From Pseudonocardia sediminis (lineage in GTDB: Bacteria > Actinomycetota > Actinomycetes > Mycobacteriales > Pseudonocardiaceae), in the NCBI RefSeq assembly GCF_004217185.1, contig NZ_SHKL01000001.1:2378001-2442000 (forward strand): a stretch of 64,000 nucleotides of DNA, written 5' to 3'. How positions within the stretch are numbered: position 1 is the stretch's first letter; each line of letters begins with the position of its first letter. Under the pieces are notes generated by a model. The model did not search any database. It saw only the letters and a list, made by a program, of their open reading frames with translations, and had not been told where the DNA came from. Below are positions 58,320 through 64,000 of the stretch, one piece after another. A program made the position numbers and the translations under genes.

Positions 58320-59174
58320 ATGGTCGGTGTGACCTCCTCCGACGCACGGCCCGATTCCCCCGACACGCTGCGCGCGGTGGCCGAGCAGGTGGCCGTCGAG
58401 GCGGCCGCCCACCTGCGGGAACTTCCCGCGCCGAGCTCCGGGACGGGGGGCGCCGACGTCAGCACGAAGAGCTCGCCGACCGACGTCGTGACCGCCTCCG
58501 ACGCCTCGGTCGAGCGCTTCCTCACCGAGCGGCTGGCCGTGCTGCGGCCGGGGGAGACGGTGTACGGCGAGGAGGGGGCGGGCGACGTCGCGTCGGCGCG
58601 CTGGGTCGTCGACCCCATCGACGGGACGGTCAACTACCTGTACGGCCTGCCCTGGTACGCGATCTCGGTCGCGGCCGTCCGCGACGGCGAGACGGTGGCC
58701 GGCGCCGTCGTCGAGCCCGCGTCCGGGCGGGTCTGGACGGCGGCCCTCGGCGGCGGCGCCACGTGCGACGGCGTGCCGCTGGCCGTCACCGGCACCGACG
58801 ACCTGTCGCTGGCCCTGATCGGGACCGGCTTCGCCTACCAGGCCGACCGGCGGGCCCGGCAGGCCCGGATGGTCGCCGGGATGCTGCCGCGGGTGCGCGA
58901 CATCCGCCGCGCCGGTTCGGCGGCGCTGGACCTGTGCGCGGTCGCCGCGGGATGGCTGGACGGATACGTGGAACACGGAAGCCACTGGTGGGACTGGGCG
59001 GCGGCGTCGCTGATCGCCCGCGAGGCCGGGGCGCTGCTGCACATCGCGGGCGGCCCGGACGATCTCGGCGCCGACGCCGCGGGCCTGGGTGACGACGTGT
59101 CGCTGGCCGCGGCACCCGGTGTCGCGCGGGCGCTCGCGGAGCTGGCCCTCGCCCACGGGGCCGGCGAGGTCTGA
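58320..59174 (+). CDS. suhB: Inositol monophosphatase family protein
   Basis: A 284-residue Mg-dependent phosphatase. Metal and substrate motifs are GEEG (Glu70-type loop), WVVDPIDGTVNYLYGLPW (DPIDGT signature near residues 97-103) and HWWDWAAASLIAREAGA (second Asp). It should release inositol from inositol phosphate; in M. tuberculosis suhB occupies the same place beside sigA and cei. ATG 58320 is chosen; GTG 58329 is also possible. It is divergent from sigA and convergent with cei. Confidence 0.87.
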   Translation: MVGVTSSDARPDSPDTLRAVAEQVAVEAAAHLRELPAPSSGTGGADVSTKSSPTDVVTASDASVERFLTERLAVLRPGETVYGEEGAGDVASARWVVDPIDGTVNYLYGLPWYAISVAAVRDGETVAGAVVEPASGRVWTAALGGGATCDGVPLAVTGTDDLSLALIGTGFAYQADRRARQARMVAGMLPRVRDIRRAGSAALDLCAVAAGWLDGYVEHGSHWWDWAAASLIAREAGALLHIAGGPDDLGADAAGLGDDVSLAAAPGVARALAELALAHGAGEV

Positions 59175-59201
59175 GCCCCGCCGGCGGGCGGCCGGGCTCA
59201 G
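59171..59201. terminator. Hairpin holding both stop codons of convergent suhB and cei
   Basis: CTGAGCCC (59171-59178) and GGGCTCAG (59194-59201) form an eight-base-pair stem. The left arm contains the suhB TGA and the right arm the cei TGA. It is a compact two-way terminator candidate. Confidence 0.5.
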
Positions 59202-59818
59202 GTGCAGCCGTTGTCCCGGGCCTGCTGCAGGGCCGCCGGGTCGACGGCGGGACGGCCGCTCTCCCCGGCCGGCGCGGCCAGCTCGTCGAGGACGTCGCGC
59301 GCGGCGCGGCCGGGGGCGACGTCGGAGAACGCCGCCCCGATCACGACGTCCACACCGGCGCCGGTCCGGTCGTCGCGGACCATCTCCACGCACGGCATGA
59401 CCAGCGCGAGTGTCTCCGCCGCTCCCTGACCGGACGGGCCGAACCGGAGCTGGCCGAGGCAGTCCATGTCGCCGTCGGGGTACTGCGGGTCGTTCGTGGG
59501 GCTCGAGGACTCCTTGAACTCCAGGTCGCCGAGCTGGGCCGAGACCAGGTTGGCCTGGCCGCGCTGGCCACCGGCGTTGAGCACCTGGAAGCGGACGTCG
59601 GTGGGAGCCACCGGGGCAGCGGTGTCGAGCTCGGCCCGGTCGATCACGGTGCCCGGGACGGGCCCCGTGGCCGGCGGGGTGCAGGTGGTGTCGGCGGGAC
59701 CGCCGGAGGTGGTCACCAGGACGACGACCCAGGTCGCGGCGGCCAGCAGGAACAGCACCGTGGCGGTCGCGATGATCGGGCGGGAACGCCGCCGCTGGTA
59801 CGGGCGCGGGGAGGTCAT
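59198..59818 (-). CDS. cei: Envelope integrity protein Cei
   Basis: A 206-residue single-pass membrane protein. A basic N-terminus (SPRPYQRRRSRP) and one helix (IIATATVLFLLAAATWVVVLV) precede an extracytoplasmic LytR_C-type domain with VRFQVLNAGGQRGQANLVSAQL (family core). The mycobacterial homologue (Rv2700) is needed for cell-envelope integrity and lies in the same gene neighbourhood, which supports the call. Its ATG overlaps the stop of the phosphotransferase gene (ATGA), so here it is translated as the second gene of that operon. Confidence 0.85.
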   Translation of the reverse strand: MTSPRPYQRRRSRPIIATATVLFLLAAATWVVVLVTTSGGPADTTCTPPATGPVPGTVIDRAELDTAAPVAPTDVRFQVLNAGGQRGQANLVSAQLGDLEFKESSSPTNDPQYPDGDMDCLGQLRFGPSGQGAAETLALVMPCVEMVRDDRTGAGVDVVIGAAFSDVAPGRAARDVLDELAAPAGESGRPAVDPAALQQARDNGCT

Positions 59819-60930
59819 CGCGCGTCTCCGATCCCGTGGTCGAGGATGTGGTGCCCGAGGGCGACGAGCGGTCCGACCGCGTCCTCCAGGCCTTCGGCCA
59901 TGTCGGCCGGCACGGCCCCGGCGCGGACCCGGGACAGGATCCCGGCCAGCACCACGGCCAGCTTGAACGCCCCGAACGCGACGTACCAGGGCAGGGGCCC
60001 GACGTCGAGGCCGGTGCGCTCGGCGTAGGCCGCGACCAGCTCGTCGCGGGTGGGGAAGCCGGGCAGACGGGTCGGGCTCGGGATCTGCTGCGCCTCGCGC
60101 CAGACCGGGCCGTCGCCGTCCTGGGGCCAGTAGACGAGCAGCAGGCCCAGGTCGGCCATCGGGTCGCCGAGAGTGGACATCTCCCAGTCCAGGACGGCCA
60201 GGATCGTCCCCGGGTCGCCGGAGTCGTAGACGCAGTTGTCGATCCGGTAGTCGCCGTGCACGACGGTGTGGCGCTGGGTGGCGGGCACGTCGGCGGCGAG
60301 ACGCTCGGAGAGCCGCGTGAGCTCGGTCTCGGTGCGCTCATCGGTGGCCGACGGGGCGTCGGTGTCGTCGCGGGCGGCGGCCCACTGCTTGCCCCAGCGG
60401 CGGATCTGGCGCTCCAGGTAGCCGTCCGGGCGTCCGAAGTCGCCCAGGCCCACCGCGGCCGGGTCGACCTCGTGCAGCGCCGCCAGGACGTCGATGAGGG
60501 CCTTCCCGGCCCGTGCCCGGTCCGCCTCGGTGTCCGCCCAGCCGGCGGGGAGGTCGTCGAGCGGGACGACGCCGTCGACGAGCTCCATCACGAAGCACGG
60601 TGCGTCGACCGGGGGCCCGTCCTCGCGGTGGGCCAGCACGGCGGGGACCGGGACGCCGGTGCCGGCGAGCGCGGAGATCACGCGGCTCTCGCGTTCCATG
60701 TCGTGCGCGGTCTCGGCGACCGAGCCCACCGGCGGGCGGCGCAGCACCACCGCACCGGCTTCGCTGTCCACCCGGTAGGTCAGGTTCGACCGGCCCGCGC
60801 CGACCGGGGCGAGGGTGCACCCGCGCCACCGCTCGTCGTCCAGCTCGGTGGCCAGGAACGCCCCCACCGACTCCGGGTCGGCGCCGGGGGTCGGGTCGGA
60901 TTCGGGCGGTGTCGCCGAGCTCGTTGCCAC
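59815..60930 (-). CDS. Phosphotransferase family protein (APH fold, ACAD10/11-like)
   Basis: A 371-residue aminoglycoside-phosphotransferase-fold kinase. TLAPVGAGRSNLTYRV is the nucleotide loop, VVLRRPP carries the ATP-binding Lys region, VVHGDYRIDN is the catalytic Brenner motif with the Asp base, and VLDWEMSTLGDPMADLG the metal site. The DWEM..GDP pattern is that of ACAD10/11-like kinases acting on hydroxy-acyl groups, not of antibiotic resistance enzymes. GTG 60930 is eight bases after TAGGGT. It forms an operon with cei, an arrangement not present in M. tuberculosis. Confidence 0.83.
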   Translation of the reverse strand: MATSSATPPESDPTPGADPESVGAFLATELDDERWRGCTLAPVGAGRSNLTYRVDSEAGAVVLRRPPVGSVAETAHDMERESRVISALAGTGVPVPAVLAHREDGPPVDAPCFVMELVDGVVPLDDLPAGWADTEADRARAGKALIDVLAALHEVDPAAVGLGDFGRPDGYLERQIRRWGKQWAAARDDTDAPSATDERTETELTRLSERLAADVPATQRHTVVHGDYRIDNCVYDSGDPGTILAVLDWEMSTLGDPMADLGLLLVYWPQDGDGPVWREAQQIPSPTRLPGFPTRDELVAAYAERTGLDVGPLPWYVAFGAFKLAVVLAGILSRVRAGAVPADMAEGLEDAVGPLVALGHHILDHGIGDAR

Positions 60931-60938
60931 GGGGCCCG

Positions 60939-60944
60939 ACCCTA
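60939..60944 (-). promoter_or_regulatory. Candidate -10 of the phosphotransferase-cei operon
   Basis: TAGGGT on the minus strand stands eight bases before GTG 60930, leaderless spacing. Confidence 0.5.
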
Positions 60945-61248
60945 GTGGTGCAGGGGCCGCCGGGCCCGCAGCGACGCCGGTCGCGCGCCTGGGTTACCCT
61001 CCCGGCCGCCGGTGGTGGACGCACCGCTCCGGGCGGCTCCGTCGTGGTCAGTGCGATCCGGTGCCCGCCCGAGTAGGGCCGTTCGGCGGTCTCTCCGTGG
61101 ATGGTGAGACCGGCGTCACTCCGACCATCGGGCACAAACCTTGCGTCCGCGACGTTCCTCAGCGGCACGCAGAAACTTACGAGTGTGATCGACCAGCAGC
61201 GAACTGGGCCGGTGAGCTGCGCAAACTGTGAATGGCAAGGGTGGACCC
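60945..61248. other. Intergenic region before the DUF4193 gene
   Basis: About 300 bases without a gene. TTGCGT (61141-61146) could be a -35 for the DUF4193 gene but I find no matching -10 at the right distance. No RNA structure or repeat was recognised. Confidence 0.4.
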
Positions 61249-61551
61249 ATGGCGACCGACTACGACGCCCCACGACGGAACGAGGCCGACGAACTGGCCG
61301 AGGACTCGCTCGACGAGCTCAAGGCGCGGCGTAACGAGGCCCAGTCCGCGGTCGTCGACGTCGACGAGACCGACACCGCGGAGAGCTTCGAGCTGCCGGG
61401 TGCGGACCTGTCCGGCGAGGAGCTCACGGTGAACGTCCTGCCGAAGCAGGCGGACGAGTTCACCTGTGCGAGCTGCTTCCTGGTGCACCACCGGAGCCGC
61501 CTGGCGAGCTCCAAGGGTGGCCAGTACATCTGCCGCGACTGCGCGGCCTGA
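61249..61551 (+). CDS. DUF4193 family zinc-ribbon-like protein
   Basis: A 100-residue acidic cytoplasmic protein. The N-terminus MATDYDAPRR is strongly conserved in the family. The C-terminus has two CxxC pairs (FTCASCFLVHHRSR and YICRDCAA), a likely zinc ribbon. It matches M. tuberculosis Rv2699c in type and place, next to dut and cei. Function unknown; small size and zinc ribbon suggest interaction with the transcription or translation machinery (weak inference). ATG 61249 follows AAGGGTGG. Confidence 0.88.
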   Translation: MATDYDAPRRNEADELAEDSLDELKARRNEAQSAVVDVDETDTAESFELPGADLSGEELTVNVLPKQADEFTCASCFLVHHRSRLASSKGGQYICRDCAA

Positions 61552-61561
61552 CCGCTTCCCT

Positions 61562-61598
61562 CGTCCGGCCCCGGTCCTCCTCGGACCGGGGCCGGACG
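61562..61598. terminator. Strong two-way terminator between DUF4193 and DUF3093 genes
   Basis: A perfect 16-base-pair stem (61562-61577 with 61583-61598) and five-base loop. It sits exactly between the convergent stops at 61551 and 61603. Confidence 0.8.
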
Positions 61599-61602
61599 TC
61601 GT

Positions 61603-62100
61603 TCAGGAGGTCACGGTGCCGCGTTCCAGCGCGGCGACGAGATCGTCCGGGCGGCGGGTGCTGACGACCCAGTACGGGGCCTCGGAGGAGGGGTCTGTGA
61701 TCTCGATCCGGACGACGGTCGGGATCCAGGCGCGGTGCAGGACCATCGCGGTCGGGTCCAGCTGCGGGCCCAGCGCGTCCTGCTTCGCGAACTTCTCCGC
61801 GACGACGTCGGTGCGCCCGATGTGAGCCAGGTCGACCGCGGCGTCACCGACGGTGAGCGTGCCGCCACGGACCAGGACCCGGCTGCGGCCGAGCCGCCAC
61901 AGCGCCAGGACGCACAGCGGCACCAGGATCAGGTAACCGATCCACGACCGGACGCCCGGATACCCCATATGGATCTCCGCGCCGAGCAGCAGTCCCAGGC
62001 CGACGGCCGGTAGGTACCACCACGATGGCACGGATAACCGCTCGTCGAACGCAGCAGGGCCGGACGTCGCAGAACCCACCGGAGACGGCTGCTTGTTCAC
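61603..62100 (-). CDS. DUF3093 domain membrane protein
   Basis: A 165-residue protein with two adjacent helices ([18 protein letters not shown] and [16 protein letters not shown]) and a cytoplasmic C-terminal domain ([37 protein letters not shown]). It corresponds in type and position to M. tuberculosis Rv2698. Function unknown. GTG 62100 is six bases after TACCCT, a -10 that overlaps the dut -10 on the other strand. Confidence 0.85.
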   Translation of the reverse strand: MNKQPSPVGSATSGPAAFDERLSVPSWWYLPAVGLGLLLGAEIHMGYPGVRSWIGYLILVPLCVLALWRLGRSRVLVRGGTLTVGDAAVDLAHIGRTDVVAEKFAKQDALGPQLDPTAMVLHRAWIPTVVRIEITDPSSEAPYWVVSTRRPDDLVAALERGTVTS

Positions 62101-62106
62101 GAACCC

Positions 62107-62116
62107 AGGGTAGCGT
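62107..62116. promoter_or_regulatory. Overlapping divergent -10 elements of DUF3093 gene and dut
   Basis: In AGGGTAGCGT, TACCCT is read leftward (62112-62107) and TAGCGT rightward (62111-62116); they share the central TA. The starts lie six (GTG 62100) and eight bases (GTG 62125) away, so both mRNAs should be leaderless and the two promoters mutually exclusive. Confidence 0.6.
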
Positions 62117-62124
62117 CGCCCGCC

Positions 62125-62637
62125 GTGCCCGGTCCTCTCCCCGCTCCCCAGGACGAGCCACTGGTCGCACCGTCCGTCGACGTGCTGCTGACCCGGCTCG
62201 ACCCCGACCTGCCGCCGCCCGCGTACGCCCGGGCGGGAGATGCAGGGGCCGACCTGGTGACCGCGCAGGACGTCACGCTCGCCCCCGGTGAGCGGGCACT
62301 GGTCGGAACGGGTGTCGCGGTCGCGCTCCCGCCCGGCTTCGCCGGTTTCGTCCACCCCCGCTCGGGCCTGGCCGCGCGCAGCGGCCTGTCCGTGGTGAAC
62401 GCCCCGGGCACGGTGGACGCGGGCTACCGCGGGGAGATCAAGGTCTGTCTGATCAACCACGACCCGGCGCAGACGCTGGTGCTGCGACGCGGTGACCGGA
62501 TCGCGCAGCTGGTCGTGCAGCGGGTGGAGCACGCCCGCTTCGTCGAGGTCGCCGAGCTCCCGCCGTCCGCGCGCGGGACCGGCGGCCACGGCTCGACCGG
62601 CGGCCACGCCGGTCTGGGCGCCGTAGGAGGACGCTGA
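62125..62637 (+). CDS. dut: dUTP diphosphatase
   Basis: A 170-residue trimeric dUTPase that converts dUTP to dUMP and pyrophosphate. The five motifs are visible: AGDAGADL (1), [12 protein letters not shown] (2), [20 protein letters not shown] (3), [11 protein letters not shown] (4) and the C-terminal Gly-rich [10 protein letters not shown] (5). GTG 62125 is set by TAGCGT. Its TGA overlaps the ATG of the DUF3710 gene (TGATG), as in mycobacteria. Confidence 0.95.
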   Translation: MPGPLPAPQDEPLVAPSVDVLLTRLDPDLPPPAYARAGDAGADLVTAQDVTLAPGERALVGTGVAVALPPGFAGFVHPRSGLAARSGLSVVNAPGTVDAGYRGEIKVCLINHDPAQTLVLRRGDRIAQLVVQRVEHARFVEVAELPPSARGTGGHGSTGGHAGLGAVGGR

Positions 62638-64000
62638 TGCCCGGACGTTCACGCGGTCGGCCCATGTTCGACGTCCGGCCGGAGACCGGCACCGGCGACG
62701 AGGAGCTCTACCCGGGCTATCCCGGCTACGGCGAGCCCGCCGAGCCCGGTGACGTCTACGACGACCACGACTCCCGCGAGCGCGAGTCGGCCCGGGTGCG
62801 GGGTGCCGGACCGTCGGGCACCGGACGGGCCCGGGCGGTCGCACCGGCCCGCGGGCGAACCGACGTGAACGGCCGCACCGGCGCCGCACCGGCGGACCCC
62901 CGCGGCGGCGCCCCCCGCGGTGGTCCCGGACCGGACGGGCGGTGGGACGAGTCCGAGCCGCCCCTCTACGGGGGCCGGCCCGCGGCCGCCCGCGACGACC
63001 GCTACGACGACGAGCCCCTCTACGCCCGCGACTACGCCCCGCAGGGCCACGACTTCGGCGACCCCGACGACGACCCGCGCGACCGCCCGCCGAACGGGCG
63101 GGCCCCGGTCCGGCCGGAGCCCCCCGCTCCGGTCCCCGACGACGAGTACGACGACGACTACGAGGACGAGGACTACGACGACGAGGGGTACGACGAGGAG
63201 GACTACGACGACGACGAATACGGCGTCGGCGACGCCCCCCTCTCGGTCCCGCCGCCCGGTCGCGACGGGCGTCCGCTCGGGCCGGCCGACGTCGAGGAGC
63301 TCGACCCGTCGATGACCGACGCGCTGGCCCGCGTCGACCTCGGGTCGATGCAGGTGCCGGTGCCCTACGGCGCCGAGCTGAAGCTGGAGCCGACCGACGG
63401 CGGCCGCCCGCAGGCGGTGCACCTGATGCTGCCCGAGGGCCGGATCGCGGTCAGCGCGCTGGCCGCCCCGCGGTCCTCCGGGCTCTGGCACGAGCTCTCC
63501 GCGGAGATCGAGACCTCACTGCGCAACGGTGGTGCCCGGGTCCGCAACGCCCAGGGCGACTGGGGCCGTGAGCTGCACGCCCGCACCGAGAACGCCGCGT
63601 CGGTGTTCATCGGCGCCGACGGCCCGCGCTGGATGGTCTACGGCGTGGCGACGGCGTCACTGGACACCGTCGACGCCCTCGACGTGGAGCTGCGACGGGT
63701 CATGCGCGGCGTCATCGTCGTGCGCGGCAAGCTGCCCTACCCGCCGCGGACCGTGCTGCCCCTGACGCTGCCGGAGCACCTGGCCGAGAAGCAGCCCGAG
63801 GCCGCGAAGCCGAAGGGCGCGAGCATCACCGTCTCGGTCCCGGCCGGGTCGACGACGACCGGCGCGACCCCGCGCCCGGGTGCGACCGGCTCGACCCCCG
63901 CCCCGGCCCCGTCCGGTGCTCCCGTCGCGCCGGCCGCGGTCGCACGCCCGAACGGCGCGCCGGTCCGCGAGCCCGCCGCGGCACGCGCCGAGGGGGACCC
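62637..64000 (+). CDS. DUF3710 family protein (partial, runs off the window)
   Basis: From ATG 62637 the frame stays open to the window end (454 codons). Residues about 1-210 are disordered, Pro/Arg/Gly-rich, then very acidic (DDEYDDDYEDEDYDDEGYDE, about 165-195). The conserved DUF3710 core follows (ELDPSMTDALARVDLGSMQV, VHLMLPEGRIAVSALAAPR, ARTENAASVFIGADGPRWMV). A Pro/Ala/Thr tail begins near residue 390. It matches Rv2696c in place. The N-terminal extension seems much longer than in mycobacteria. Function unknown. Confidence 0.82.
   Translation, partial: MPGRSRGRPMFDVRPETGTGDEELYPGYPGYGEPAEPGDVYDDHDSRERESARVRGAGPSGTGRARAVAPARGRTDVNGRTGAAPADPRGGAPRGGPGPDGRWDESEPPLYGGRPAAARDDRYDDEPLYARDYAPQGHDFGDPDDDPRDRPPNGRAPVRPEPPAPVPDDEYDDDYEDEDYDDEGYDEEDYDDDEYGVGDAPLSVPPPGRDGRPLGPADVEELDPSMTDALARVDLGSMQVPVPYGAELKLEPTDGGRPQAVHLMLPEGRIAVSALAAPRSSGLWHELSAEIETSLRNGGARVRNAQGDWGRELHARTENAASVFIGADGPRWMVYGVATASLDTVDALDVELRRVMRGVIVVRGKLPYPPRTVLPLTLPEHLAEKQPEAAKPKGASITVSVPAGSTTTGATPRPGATGSTPAPAPSGAPVAPAAVARPNGAPVREPAAARAEGD

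Noticed and set aside
59815..60930. Aminoglycoside resistance gene
   Set aside because: The fold is APH-like but the DWEM..GDP and nucleotide-loop patterns are those of ACAD10/11-like kinases.
60945..61248. tRNA or small RNA gene in the intergenic region
   Set aside because: No cloverleaf-compatible stems or CCA-type 3' end could be read on either strand.

Overview
The window is very GC-rich (about 73%), packed with coding sequence, uses many GTG starts, and looks like a chromosomal segment from a filamentous actinomycete. Gene content (DUF222/HNH '13E12' genes with actinobacterial SOS boxes, envelope protein Cei, DUF4193, DUF3093, DUF3710, a SigA with an acidic N-terminus, SCO6745 family) points to Pseudonocardiales (Pseudonocardia-like). 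That placement is inference from gene families, not from a database search.

Layout. 1-3.8 kb: end of a sugar ABC importer operon (binding protein tail, ATPase, permease) coupled to a ROK regulator. 3.8-16.8 kb: aerobic cobalamin genes (cobK; cobG-cobH-cobIJ; cobN behind a cobalamin riboswitch), interrupted by an alcohol dehydrogenase/D-serine dehydratase-like pair, a HAD phosphatase, a broken secreted-protein gene and an NlpC/P60 endopeptidase. 16.8-21.3 kb: ABC exporter divergent from a NarL-type two-component system, sharing a central palindrome. 21.3-24.8 kb: secreted phytase-like protein and an SOS-box DUF222-HNH gene. 24.9-30.3 kb: three MFS transporters and a tartrate-dehydrogenase-like enzyme. 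30.4-35.3 kb: surface polysaccharide genes (GT2, TupA-like ATP-grasp, flippase, UDP-glucose dehydrogenase). 35.4-46.6 kb: two paralogous FAD monooxygenases, amino-acid permease, serine hydrolase, ClpC-like ATPase, membrane-anchored propeller protein, CDF metal exporter and an old-yellow-enzyme homologue. 47-54.8 kb: AidB-like acyl-CoA dehydrogenase, acetyltransferase, SCO6745 protein, a fused asymmetric ABC exporter and a CHRD protein. 54.9-64 kb: a nonsense-interrupted DUF222-HNH gene, then the conserved sigA-suhB-cei-DUF4193-DUF3093-dut-DUF3710 block, with a phosphotransferase gene inserted before cei.

Regulation readable from sequence: at least fifteen promoter-proximal genes have a TANNNT-like -10 hexamer 6-8 bases before their ATG or GTG, so leaderless transcription looks like the default. 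Leadered exceptions include clpC-like, the CDF gene, cobN and sigA.

The most unusual feature is a set of short repeat families embedded in-frame in unrelated genes, mostly at linkers or loops. A roughly 48-base palindromic unit occurs three times in cobG. A 25-base unit occurs in pairs exactly 30 bases apart in both cobIJ and cobN, in opposite orientation relative to the reading frames. A 15-base unit is shared by the D-serine dehydratase-like gene and the propeller gene, also in opposite orientation relative to coding. The opposite orientations argue that these are DNA elements tolerated by proteins and not conserved protein repeats.
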